This document shows, piece after piece, positions 1-6,454 of a stretch of 16,424 bases of DNA. Position 1 is the first letter of the stretch, and each line of letters starts with the position of its first letter. Made by a program: the position numbers and the translations under genes. This DNA is from DATDRS01 sp035291605 (GTDB lineage: Bacteria; Chloroflexota; Anaerolineae; Anaerolineales; UBA6663). The stretch lies in NCBI GenBank assembly GCA_035291605.1, contig DATDRS010000228.1:1-16424 (forward strand). Reading direction: 5' to 3'. A model generated the notes under the pieces. That model was given only the letters and a program-made list of their open reading frames with translations, was not told where the DNA came from and did not search any database.

Positions 1-66
1 GTGGTAGACTTGCTGAAAGTTGTTAGTCGAAAAGATCCTTCCCTAAAGGCAGGAGGCAGGCGATGA
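1..66 (+). CDS. Possible 3' end of an upstream gene (partial)
   Basis: The frame beginning at base 1 is open for 21 codons and ends at a TGA (64-66) that overlaps the ATG of the next gene as ATGA. The C-terminal residues would read VVDLLKVVSRKDPSLKAGGRR. A four-base stop/start overlap is typical of translationally coupled genes, which is the main reason to take this frame seriously. The segment is too short to assign a family and could be chance, because a 21-codon open frame is not rare. The gene itself would lie outside the window. Confidence 0.3.
   Translation: MVDLLKVVSRKDPSLKAGGRR
51..56 (+). promoter_or_regulatory. Ribosome binding site of the patatin-like gene
   Basis: AGGAGG lies six bases upstream of the ATG at 63. 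This is a consensus Shine-Dalgarno element with good spacing, and it supports that start codon. Confidence 0.75.
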
Positions 67-924
67 CTAATCTCCACAAACGTGCTCTCGTTCTTTCCGG
101 CGGGGGCGGCCGCGGCGCTTATCACGTTGGGGTATACAAATATCTTGAGGAGAAGGGACTCACCCCTGACATTGTGGTCGGCACCTCCATCGGCGCGGTG
201 AACGGCGCGATGATCGTCTCCGGCCTGGGCGCCGCCGACCTGGAGCGCGAGTGGCGCGCGCTGACCGCCGACCAGATTCACCGGCTGCGCCTGAACCCGC
301 TCGAGTATTTCGAGAAGCCCAGTCTGCTCGACACCGGCCCGTGGGCCGAGACGCTGGAGCGGCAGATCAGTTTCCACAAGGTGCGCACCAGCCCCATCGC
401 CTTCCGCGTCACGGCGACCGACATCAAGCGCGGCCGGGTGCGCGTTTTCCGCAACGAGGAGATCACCGTGCGCCACCTCCTCGCGTCGTGCAGCATCCCG
501 GTCGTGTACCCGTGGACGGAGATTGACGGCGTGATCTACTGGGACGGCGCGGTGGTGGCGAACACGCCCCTCCGCCCGGCGATTGACGAGGGGGCGGAGG
601 AGACGCGAACGCGGCGTGGTGCTGCTCGCGCCGCCCGGCGCGCGCGAACTCCCGCCCCACGGCACGCTGGGCGACGCCGCCGCGCACGCCTTTGACCTCG
701 CGCTGCTGGCCTCGTTCGAGGCCGACCAGAAGCAGGTGGAGAAGGTGAACCGGCGCGTCGCCGAGGGCCGTGACCGCAGCGATCACCATCACGTCCATTT
801 GCACATCGTCGCGCCAAGCGAAAACACGCGAAGCGCGGCGACGTGGATTCTCTCGTACAAGCCTGAGCAGACCGACTACCTCATCCGGCTGGGGTACGAG
901 GATGCGAAGAGGGTGGTGGGGTGA
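63..924 (+). pseudogene. Patatin-like phospholipase, frame broken near base 600
   Basis: Patatin-like serine hydrolases cleave acyl chains from lipids with a Ser-Asp dyad. The first frame (63 to about 600) shows the glycine-rich oxyanion motif LSGGGGRGAY (residues 11-20), the nucleophile elbow GTSIG with Ser42, and the catalytic Asp in YWDGAVVANTPL (Asp161). After PAIDEGAEE that frame turns into an Arg-rich tail ending at 695. The expected continuation, VVLLAPPGARELPP and then FDLALLASFEADQKQVEKVNRR, is found one frame over and runs to the TGA at 922-924. One extra base (or two missing) around 595-615 explains this. The two parts together give about 286 residues, a normal length for bacterial patatin-like proteins. 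It may be a true pseudogene or a sequencing/assembly error. Both catalytic residues lie before the break. It has no clear link to the catabolic genes downstream. Confidence 0.8.
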
Positions 925-938
925 CAATGGTCTTTATA

Positions 939-954
939 TGTCAATTTGTTGACA
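939..954. promoter_or_regulatory. Inverted repeat overlapping the -35 box
   Basis: TGTCAA-TTTG-TTGACA is a perfect six-base inverted repeat with a four-base centre. Its right arm is the -35 hexamer itself, so a protein bound here would block RNA polymerase. It is a candidate operator. Which regulator binds is not known from the sequence. Confidence 0.45.
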
Positions 955-977
955 TTTCACAGGTGAAATGCTAGTAT
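949..977 (+). promoter_or_regulatory. Sigma70-type promoter of the TetR regulator and probably the catabolic genes
   Basis: A perfect -35 TTGACA (949-954) is followed after exactly 17 bases by TAGTAT (972-977), a 4/6 match to the -10 consensus. The region is visibly AT-rich against GC-rich surroundings. Transcription would start near base 984 and give a leader of about 28 bases before the GTG at 1012. It is the clearest promoter I can see in the window. The downstream genes are co-directional and closely spaced, so it may serve several of them. Confidence 0.7.
953..970. promoter_or_regulatory. Candidate TetR operator between -35 and -10
   Basis: CATTTCAC-AG-GTGAAATG is a perfect eight-base inverted repeat filling the spacer between the -35 and -10 boxes. 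TetR-family repressors commonly bind palindromes of this size over their own promoters. The position directly before the tetR-like gene makes autoregulation the simplest reading (inference). A weaker palindrome, TACCGACCAGTAGGTA (985-1000, 6 of 8 symmetric pairs), follows near the transcription start and could be a second site. Confidence 0.6.
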
Positions 978-1011
978 CATTGCATACCGACCAGTAGGTA
1001 GGCGGCTTCAA

Positions 1012-1602
1012 GTGAATGCCAGATCCGAGGCGACCGTCGCCAACATTCTTGGCGCCGCCCAGGCCCTGTTCCTTAACCAGAACTATGCCGACGTGACGAT
1101 GGACGACATCGCCGAAGCGGCGGGAGTGACCAAGGGCGCGCTCTACCATCACTTTGCGAACAAGGAAGCGCTCTATCTGGCGATGATGCACGCCGACCTG
1201 GAAGAGAAGAAGGCGCTCTTCCGGGCGGCCGTGGAGAGCCGGGGGACGTGCCGCGAGCGCCTGCGGCGGATGACGCAAATCTTCCTGGAACTCTCGCGCG
1301 AGAAGCGCGACCTGATCAAGCTCGTCCGGCGGGATGTCAACGTTTTCAAAGACCCCCTCCGCAGCCAACTCGTCCGGGCTTACCAGGCCGCTCTGCCGGA
1401 GCAGATCGAGATCATCCTCCGCGACGGGATCCGGGACGGGGAACTGGCGCCCGCCGACCCCCGCCTGTTGGCCTGGCTCCACGTGGCGCTGGTGGACGTC
1501 GTCCTGACCCGCTATGCCGAGAGTGTTCTCCAGAGTCAGGAGAACGTGCTGGATTTCGTCACGAACCTGTTCTTCAATGGCGCCGGCAAGGCCCCTGCCT
1601 GA
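1012..1602 (+). CDS. TetR/AcrR-family transcriptional regulator
   Basis: This is a DNA-binding regulator of 196 residues, a usual TetR length. The N-terminal helix-turn-helix is clear: residues 10-35 form the lead helices, then DDIAEAAGVTKGALYHHFANKEALY (31-55) carries the turn (AGVT) and the recognition helix (KGALYHHF). The rest is the variable ligand-binding and dimer domain. The start is GTG at 1012, since no ATG in this frame precedes the helix-turn-helix; the Shine-Dalgarno sequence is weak. It sits just behind a strong promoter filled with inverted repeats and 39 bases ahead of the aldehyde dehydrogenase, so it probably represses itself and the catabolic genes. The inducer may be an acyl- or aryl-CoA, as known for several regulators of such pathways, but nothing in the sequence fixes the ligand. 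Confidence 0.9.
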   Translation: MNARSEATVANILGAAQALFLNQNYADVTMDDIAEAAGVTKGALYHHFANKEALYLAMMHADLEEKKALFRAAVESRGTCRERLRRMTQIFLELSREKRDLIKLVRRDVNVFKDPLRSQLVRAYQAALPEQIEIILRDGIRDGELAPADPRLLAWLHVALVDVVLTRYAESVLQSQENVLDFVTNLFFNGAGKAPA

Positions 1603-1623
1603 TCTCATTTCCATTCGCACCCC

Positions 1624-1630
1624 GGAGGAG
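1624..1630 (+). promoter_or_regulatory. Ribosome binding site of the aldehyde dehydrogenase gene
   Basis: GGAGGAG ends 11 bases before the ATG at 1642. Other in-frame ATGs at 1648 and 1651 are further from this element, so it favours 1642 as the start. Confidence 0.5.
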
Positions 1631-1641
1631 CGCACACGCAT

Positions 1642-3114
1642 ATGGCCATGATGTTCATCAACGGAAACTGGGCGGACGCGTTGAGCGGCAGGACGTACGA
1701 GGTGAAGAACCCGGCCAACGGCAAGCTGGTGGACGCCGCGCCCGAGGCGGGCAAAGAGGACGTCGAGGCGGCGGTCAAGGCCGCGCAGGCGGCCTTCCCA
1801 GCCTGGGCCGATACCGCGCCCGACGACCGCGCCGCGATTCTGCGCAAGGGCATCCAGGCCGTCGAGGCCCACGCGCAGGAAATCACGGCGCTCCTGACCG
1901 CCGAGCAGGGCAAGCCGATCTTCGAGGCCTCCGGGGAGCTCCATCACCTCGTGCACGGCCTGGAGTTCTACGCCGGCTTGGCGAGCAAATTGCGCGGCGC
2001 GCAGGTGCCGCTGCCCCCGGCGCTGGGGAAGCACGCCTATGGGCTGGTGATCAAGCGCCCGGTCGGCGTCTGCGCCGGCATCGTGCCGTGGAACTTCCCG
2101 CTCACCCTCATGGGGACCAAGGTCGGCCCCGCCCTCGTCGCCGGCAGCCCCATCATCATCAAACCCGCCCGCACGACACCGCTGGCGACGCTCAAAGTCA
2201 TCGGCCTGCTCAACGAAGCCGGACTGCCGCCGGGGGTGCTGCAGTGCGTCACCGGGTCGGGGAGCGTCGTCGGCGAAAGCCTCATCTGCCATCCCGCCGT
2301 GCGCCGGGTGGCTCTCACCGGCTCTTCCGAGACCGGGCGGCGGGTGATGCAGCTGGCCGGGCCGGACTTCAAGCGCATTACGCTCGAGCTCGGCGGCTCC
2401 GACCCCTGCATCATCTGCCCGGACGCGAACGTCAAGCGCGCGGTGAGCGGCGTCGCGGTCGGCCGCTACTGGAACGCCGGCCAGCAATGCCTGGCCATCA
2501 AGCGGCTGTACGTCTTCGAGCAGGTGTACGACGAGTTCATGCAGGCCCTGCTGGAGAAGGTGGGTAACTACCGCGTGGGCGACGGCCTGACCAGGCCCGA
2601 GAAGCCCTACATCCGCATGGGCCCGCTGCACACCGCTTATCAGCGCGAGGAAGTCGAAAGCCAGTTGGCAGACGCGGCGGAGAAGGGCGCGAAAGTCCTC
2701 ATCGGCGGGAAGCGCCCGGCTGCGCTCGATCCGGCCCTGCAGGAGGGCTATTTCTTCGAGCCAGCGGTCGTGGCGGATGCGCCGGAGGACAGCAAACTCG
2801 TCACGGAAGAAACCTTTGGGCCGGTGCTGCCGGTGTGGAAAGTCAAAACGCTGGACGAGGCCATTCAGAAGGCGAACAGCAGCCGCTGGGGCCTCGGCTC
2901 TTCCATCTGGACGCAGAACATGACCTGGGCCCATCGCGCCGTCCGCGAGATCGAGGCCGGCGTCACCTGGGTCAACCAGATTCACTACGGCTACGACGAG
3001 CTGCCCTTCGGCGGTGTCAAGGCCTCGGGCCTCGGTCACGAGCACGGGCCGGAGGCGGTGGAATACTACGTCGAGCAGAAGGGCGCCGTTTTTGGCGGAT
3101 TAGACTGGGAGTGA
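1642..3114 (+). CDS. NAD(P)-dependent aldehyde dehydrogenase
   Basis: It oxidises an aldehyde to the acid with NAD(P)+ in the cytoplasm. At 490 residues it is a standard full-length member of the ALDH superfamily. The key residues are all present: Asn151 in VPWNFPL, Lys174 in IIIKPARTTP, the TGSSETGRR coenzyme-binding turn (226-234), the general base Glu249 in LELGGSDP, and the nucleophile Cys283 in NAGQQCLAIKR. A FGPVLPV motif follows near the C-terminus. It begins 39 bases after the TetR gene and ends 15 bases before an enoyl-CoA hydratase. In this setting it may oxidise a semialdehyde formed after ring opening (the job of the ALDH half of PaaZ), an aromatic aldehyde, or succinate semialdehyde. 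The sequence alone does not choose between these. Confidence 0.92.
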   Translation: MAMMFINGNWADALSGRTYEVKNPANGKLVDAAPEAGKEDVEAAVKAAQAAFPAWADTAPDDRAAILRKGIQAVEAHAQEITALLTAEQGKPIFEASGELHHLVHGLEFYAGLASKLRGAQVPLPPALGKHAYGLVIKRPVGVCAGIVPWNFPLTLMGTKVGPALVAGSPIIIKPARTTPLATLKVIGLLNEAGLPPGVLQCVTGSGSVVGESLICHPAVRRVALTGSSETGRRVMQLAGPDFKRITLELGGSDPCIICPDANVKRAVSGVAVGRYWNAGQQCLAIKRLYVFEQVYDEFMQALLEKVGNYRVGDGLTRPEKPYIRMGPLHTAYQREEVESQLADAAEKGAKVLIGGKRPAALDPALQEGYFFEPAVVADAPEDSKLVTEETFGPVLPVWKVKTLDEAIQKANSSRWGLGSSIWTQNMTWAHRAVREIEAGVTWVNQIHYGYDELPFGGVKASGLGHEHGPEAVEYYVEQKGAVFGGLDWE

Positions 3115-3129
3115 AAAGGAGACCCCACC

Positions 3130-3912
3130 ATGCCCGACCCCGTCGTCGTCTTCTCGAAGTCTGACTCGCTGGGCTACATCACGCTGAATCGTCCTCCCGC
3201 CAACAGTTACGACCTCGGCTTCATGCAGGACCTGGATGCGGCCGTCGAGGCGGCGAACGGCGACGCCGGGGTGAACGTCGTCCTCCTCAAGAGCGCGTCG
3301 GAAAAATTCTTCTCCGGCGGGGCCGACATCAAGGCGTTCCTCGCCAACACGACCGCCGCCAACATGGGGATGATCCGCACGGCCCACCGGGCGCTGGACA
3401 AGATGGCGGCCAGCTCCAAAGTGTACCTCGCCGCCATCGGCGGCCATGCCATGGGCGGCGGCCTGGAGATGGCGCTGGCGTGCGACCTGCGCTTTGCGGC
3501 GGAGGGTAAATACCGCCTGGGCCTGCCCGAAGTGACGCTGGGGCTGCTCCCCGGCAACGGCGGCACCCAACGCCTGCCGCGCCTCGTCGGCGCTAACAAG
3601 GCGCTGGAGATGATGCTGACCGGCGAGACCGTCACCCCGGAAGAGGCCTTACGCCTCGGCATCGTCAACCGATTGTTCCCGGCCGAGAAACTGATGGAGG
3701 AGGCGGAGGCCTACGCCCGGAGGCTCGCCGCGGGCGCGACGCTGGCGGTGGGGCAGATCAAGCGGGCTGTGTATCAGGGCGTGACCATGAAGCTGCGCGA
3801 CGCGCTGGCCCTGGAACGCGAGTTGATCGAGCCGCTCTTCGACACCGCAGACGCGAAAGAGGGCCTGGCCGCGTTCGCCGAGAAGCGGCAGCCGGTTTAT
3901 CAGGGAAAGTGA
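3130..3912 (+). CDS. Enoyl-CoA hydratase/isomerase (crotonase family), first copy
   Basis: Crotonases add water to, or isomerise, enoyl-CoA thioesters in beta-oxidation-like steps. The 260-residue length is typical. The oxyanion-hole elements are FSGGADI (61-67) and GGHAMGGGLE (104-113). Both glutamates used by true hydratases are present, Glu113 and Glu134 (in GLPEVTLG), followed by GNGGTQRLPRLVG. It is therefore predicted to be an active hydratase rather than a bare CoA-binding relative. AAGGAG (3116-3121) lies eight bases before the ATG. The gene follows the aldehyde dehydrogenase by 15 bases, so the two are probably co-transcribed. It is a separate paralogue from the crotonase at 6709. 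The substrate is unknown; a ring-opened or beta-oxidation intermediate of the aromatic route fits. Confidence 0.9.
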   Translation: MPDPVVVFSKSDSLGYITLNRPPANSYDLGFMQDLDAAVEAANGDAGVNVVLLKSASEKFFSGGADIKAFLANTTAANMGMIRTAHRALDKMAASSKVYLAAIGGHAMGGGLEMALACDLRFAAEGKYRLGLPEVTLGLLPGNGGTQRLPRLVGANKALEMMLTGETVTPEEALRLGIVNRLFPAEKLMEEAEAYARRLAAGATLAVGQIKRAVYQGVTMKLRDALALERELIEPLFDTADAKEGLAAFAEKRQPVYQGK

Positions 3913-3927
3913 GCCGGGCGACGGCGG

Positions 3928-3959
3928 CGCGTGACTTTCTCAGCGTCACACGTCACGCG
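3928..3959 (+). other. Inverted repeat between the first hydratase and paaA
   Basis: CGCGTGAC and GTCACGCG form a perfect eight-base inverted repeat separated by 16 bases, in the 76-base gap before paaA. There is no T-run after it, so it is not a standard intrinsic terminator. It could be a protein-binding site or an mRNA processing/stability hairpin. Confidence 0.3.
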
Positions 3960-3988
3960 GCGCACGACGCGTGTAAGGGCAGCATGCG

Positions 3989-4921
3989 ATGATTACAGAA
4001 GAAGCAGTCCTAACCCGGCTGGCCGGGGGCAGACTGGTGGAGAGCCTGGAGCAGATGAGCCCGATTTACCTGGAGGGCATCCAGCGCATCCTCACGGTCT
4101 CTGCCGACACGGAGTTGATCAGCGCCCCGGCTTATTATCACGCGGCCCAGGATGCGCCCTCGGCCAACGCCTTCGTCTCCGCGATGGGCATCATCCAGGA
4201 TGAACTCGGCCACGCCCACATCGCCTATCGCCTGCTCCAGGACCTGGGCGTGAACAAAGAGCAGCTCATCTACGAGCGCCGGCCGGAGGATTTCAAGTAT
4301 CCGTATGCGTTCGACGTGCCGCTGGACGCGTGGGTCGAGCTCGTCGTCGCCAACGCGTTCTACGACCGGGCGGGTTACGTCCTGCTCGGCGACGTATTCC
4401 ATCACAGCACCTTCGGGCCATGGAAGCGCGCGCTGGTGAAAGTGGATCGCGAAGAGAACTTCCATCTGCGGCACGGCGAGACGTGGATGCGGAAGATCGT
4501 CAAGGAGCCGGGCGGGCGCGAAAAACTTCAGCGCGCCGTGGACTGGATGTTCCCGCTCACCGTCGAATGGTTCGGCCTGCCGGATACGCTGAAGAAGCAC
4601 ACCGAGCAGCTCAACTACGGCTTGAAGGGCAGCTCGAACGACCAGCTGCGGCAGACCTGGCTGAGCACGGCGGCGCCTCTGTGCGAGACGCTTGGCCTGC
4701 GGGTCCCGGCGCATTACGAGGCCGGGGAGGGCCGGTACATCCTCGACTATCCTTTCCCGTGCGCCTTCGACGCGCAGGAGAAACGCTGGCGGTTCGAAGA
4801 GGGCCAGATCACCTGGGACGAGGTGCTCAAACGCTGGAAGGCGCGCGGCCCTAAGAACGCCGAATTCGTCGGCGGCGTACAGCGCGGCTATCGCGAATGG
4901 GCCGAGATGGTGAGGTCATGA
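3989..4921 (+). CDS. paaA: Phenylacetyl-CoA epoxidase-type oxygenase, catalytic di-iron subunit PaaA
   Basis: PaaA is the catalytic subunit of the multicomponent aryl-CoA epoxidase, which uses O2 and a di-iron centre to form a ring epoxide on phenylacetyl-CoA. The 310-residue length matches E. coli PaaA (about 309). A complete ferritin-like ligand set is visible: Glu42 (in TELISAP), Glu72 and His75 (in DELGHAH), Asp126 (in FYDRAG), and Glu156 and His159 (in REENFHLRHGE). The length argues against BoxB, the much longer benzoyl-CoA epoxidase. The start at 3989 is preceded by a modest AAGGG at 3975-3979; the ATG at 3984 stops at once. It overlaps paaD by four bases (ATGA). The true substrate could be phenylacetyl-CoA or a related aryl-CoA. 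Confidence 0.9.
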   Translation: MITEEAVLTRLAGGRLVESLEQMSPIYLEGIQRILTVSADTELISAPAYYHAAQDAPSANAFVSAMGIIQDELGHAHIAYRLLQDLGVNKEQLIYERRPEDFKYPYAFDVPLDAWVELVVANAFYDRAGYVLLGDVFHHSTFGPWKRALVKVDREENFHLRHGETWMRKIVKEPGGREKLQRAVDWMFPLTVEWFGLPDTLKKHTEQLNYGLKGSSNDQLRQTWLSTAAPLCETLGLRVPAHYEAGEGRYILDYPFPCAFDAQEKRWRFEEGQITWDEVLKRWKARGPKNAEFVGGVQRGYREWAEMVRS

Positions 4922-5262
4922 CGCCTGCGCAACTGGCGCGCGCCAACGCCTCGCCGGAGGAGCAGCCTTTGTGGTCGGCGCTGGAAGATGTGACCGATCC
5001 CGAATTCCCCCTCAGCGTGGTGGACATGGGGTTAATCTACGGCTTGCGCCGCGAGGGCGAGAAGGTCCACCTTGCGCTCACCTTCACCGCGATGGGCTGC
5101 CCGTGCATGGATTTCATCCTCGGCGACATCCGCGAGCGCCTGCTGCAGGAGCCCGGCGTCAGCCAGGTGGAGATCGCCATTGTCTGGGACCCGCCGTGGA
5201 CGAAAAGCCGCCTGACCGCAAAGGGCGTCGAGCGGCTGCGGCGGTGCGGCGTGACGGTATGA
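4918..5262 (+). CDS. paaD: PaaD N-terminal half (DUF59/MIP18 domain only)
   Basis: PaaD is thought to help mature or assemble the epoxidase metal site; it belongs to the DUF59/MIP18 group linked to iron-sulfur handling. The 114 residues hold the DUF59 domain: LEDVTDPEFPLSVVDMGLIY near 22-41, TAMGCPCM (57-64) with the conserved Cys61 plus Cys63, and the closing VWDPPWT (89-95). E. coli-type PaaD is longer, about 165 residues, and continues into a C-terminal zinc ribbon. Here the protein stops after the DUF59 domain, and the zinc ribbon appears as its own gene at 6455. I chose ATG 4918 because it overlaps the paaA stop as ATGA; a GTG at 4897 would add seven residues inside paaA. The next gene, paaB, also overlaps by four bases. 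Confidence 0.85.
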   Translation: MTPAQLARANASPEEQPLWSALEDVTDPEFPLSVVDMGLIYGLRREGEKVHLALTFTAMGCPCMDFILGDIRERLLQEPGVSQVEIAIVWDPPWTKSRLTAKGVERLRRCGVTV

Positions 5263-5477
5263 ACGCGCGCCGTCTCGTCGAGACGCCGGTCGGCGAGGTC
5301 TACGATGTATTCGCCAGGATCAAGCCGGAAGATCCTTTGCGCCACGTCGGCAACGTCGTTGCGCCCGACGAAGACCTGGCCAGGGTCTATGCCTTTACCA
5401 TGTACCAGGAGTGGCCGTGGAGCGAGATGTTCGTCGCGCCGCGCCGGGCGGTAATACCGATTATTGAAGTGGCATGA
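5259..5477 (+). CDS. paaB: Phenylacetyl-CoA epoxidase small subunit PaaB
   Basis: PaaB is a small subunit of the epoxidase complex and in the known system is needed for its proper assembly and activity. This 72-residue protein shows the family pattern: EVYDVFARIK (13-22), then PLRHVGNVVAPDEDLAR (25-41), then EWPWSEMFVAPR (51-62). The motifs match the known order of an xVF-R strand, an HVG turn followed by a D/E-rich segment, and a C-terminal W..(E/V)..V.P strand. Its ATG overlaps the paaD stop as ATGA (5259-5262), so translation is probably coupled. It is slightly shorter than typical PaaB proteins of about 95 residues. A second related gene follows at 5558. Confidence 0.8.
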   Translation: MNARRLVETPVGEVYDVFARIKPEDPLRHVGNVVAPDEDLARVYAFTMYQEWPWSEMFVAPRRAVIPIIEVA

Positions 5478-5503
5478 AAGCAGGGTGGGGGGCAAGGGAG
5501 CCG

Positions 5504-5532
5504 CGCGATAAGCGATAGGCCATCAGCGATAA
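5504..5532 (+). repeat. GAT-rich short repeats in the paaB to paaB2 gap
   Basis: The 80-base gap contains three GCGATA words (5505-5510, 5512-5517 offset by one base, and 5526-5531 region) arranged as degenerate tandem units. The 13-mer CGCGATAAGCGAT (5504-5516) recurs exactly at 7557-7569 before the hcrC-like gene. A related GTGATC/GATCAC block lies before the hcrB-like gene. The function is unknown; it may be a dispersed intergenic repeat family of this genome. Confidence 0.55.
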
Positions 5533-5547
5533 GCCGCGCTTCGCGGC
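5533..5547 (+). other. Short hairpin upstream of the second paaB-like gene
   Basis: GCCGCG-CTT-CGCGGC forms a perfect six-base stem with a three-base loop. It ends ten bases before the ATG at 5558, where no Shine-Dalgarno sequence is visible. It could influence translation initiation, but it could also be part of the repeat block next to it. Confidence 0.4.
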
Positions 5548-5557
5548 CATCAATCCT

Positions 5558-5770
5558 ATGCCAGCCAGTTACCTTGTCTTTGCGCGCAAAGAGTATCAGC
5601 AACCGCTCGAATGGATCGGGCGCGTGATCGTAGAGGCTGCGCCGGCCCCTGAGGGCGCCGTGCAGGCCGAGGTCGGGCGGCAGGCCCGCGAGCAATTTGG
5701 GGAAGCCGGCTGGGTTGAGATGGTCGCCGTCCCCGAAACCGCTATCCGGCGGGTCATTCCGATGGACTGA
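5558..5770 (+). CDS. Second PaaB-like small subunit (diverged paralogue)
   Basis: This 70-residue protein aligns by eye with the PaaB encoded just upstream: YLVFARKEYQQPLEWIGRV against YDVFARIKPEDPLRHVGNV at the N-terminal end, and WVEMVAVPETAIRRVIP against WSEMFVAPRRAVIPII at the C-terminal end. The lengths are nearly equal (70 and 72). That makes it a probable tandem, diverged PaaB-type subunit rather than an unrelated small protein. The sequence identity is low, so this rests on shared pattern and position inside the paa block. No Shine-Dalgarno sequence is visible. It is preceded by GAT-rich repeats and a small hairpin, and it is followed after 26 bases by paaC. It might form a heteromeric pair with PaaB or dock a different partner. 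Confidence 0.65.
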   Translation: MPASYLVFARKEYQQPLEWIGRVIVEAAPAPEGAVQAEVGRQAREQFGEAGWVEMVAVPETAIRRVIPMD

Positions 5771-5796
5771 CATCCACGCTCTATTCTCCAACGCGC

Positions 5797-6453
5797 ATGT
5801 CCACCCCGGCTAATCTCTCTGACCTGATCGCCCGCCTGGCCGACAACAAATACGTCCTCGGCCGCCGGTTTTCCGAGTGGACGAACGGTGCCCCGACGCT
5901 GGAGGCCGCCGTCGCGGCGGCGGCGATGACCCAGGACGAAGTGGGGCAGGCGCGCAGCCTGTACGCCGCCCTGCAGGGCCTGCCGGATTCCCCCGAGGCG
6001 TACGTGCTCGACGCTCCGCGGAAGCGCGATCACCTGCTCCGGCTTGCCGTGCCCGCTCTGGATAAGCCTTTTGAGAGTTGGGCGGACTTCGTCGCCGCGA
6101 GCGTGCTGTTTGATCGGGCGTTGACGATGGTGTTTGAGGCCGCGCGCGCTTCCTCTTTTGAGCCGCTGCGACAGCGCGCCGTGAAGATTTTGCAGGAAGA
6201 GCGCTTTCACCGTATGTACGGCGAGGGCTGGTTGAAACGCTGGGCCGCGGCGAGCCCGAAGGCGCGCGCGGCGATGCAGGCGGCGCTTGATCGCCTGTGG
6301 GGGCCGACGGCGGACTGGCTCGGATCCATTTACAACGGAGGCCTCGTGGCCGAAGGAGTCGTGGCCGACGACCCCGAGGCAGTGCGCGTGCGCTGGGCGG
6401 CGGAGGCAGGGCGGTTGCTGGCCGGGCATGGATTGACGGCGCCGGGCGCTTGA
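5797..6453 (+). CDS. paaC: Phenylacetyl-CoA epoxidase structural subunit PaaC
   Basis: PaaC is the ferritin-fold partner of PaaA; in E. coli it is structural and does not bind iron. This 218-residue protein is somewhat short (E. coli about 248) but shows the four-helix pattern: Glu27 (FSEW), Glu48 in TQDEVGQAR, Asp106 (LFDRAL), and Glu135 and His138 in QEERFHRMYGEGW. Position 51, where an active site would have His, is Gln. So five of six ligand-type residues are kept and one is lost, which fits a structural subunit that still resembles PaaA. Its start has no clear Shine-Dalgarno sequence. The zinc-ribbon gene begins one base after its stop, so the two are tightly linked. Confidence 0.82.
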   Translation: MSTPANLSDLIARLADNKYVLGRRFSEWTNGAPTLEAAVAAAAMTQDEVGQARSLYAALQGLPDSPEAYVLDAPRKRDHLLRLAVPALDKPFESWADFVAASVLFDRALTMVFEAARASSFEPLRQRAVKILQEERFHRMYGEGWLKRWAAASPKARAAMQAALDRLWGPTADWLGSIYNGGLVAEGVVADDPEAVRVRWAAEAGRLLAGHGLTAPGA

Positions 6454-6454
6454 G

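Noticed and set aside
1248..2567. A 439-codon plus-strand open frame overlapping the TetR and ALDH genes
   Set aside because: Arg/Pro/Gly-rich composition, no motif, and it cuts across two clear genes in another frame.
934..3045. A 703-codon open frame on the minus strand across the TetR and ALDH genes
   Set aside because: It is antisense to two well-supported genes, has low-complexity Arg/Gly/Val/Asp/His-rich composition and no recognisable domain. It is a shadow of GC-rich codon use.
3989..4921. The oxygenase subunit as BoxB (benzoyl-CoA epoxidase)
   Set aside because: BoxB is much longer (about 470 residues), and the neighbours are paaB-, paaC- and paaD-like rather than boxA and boxC.
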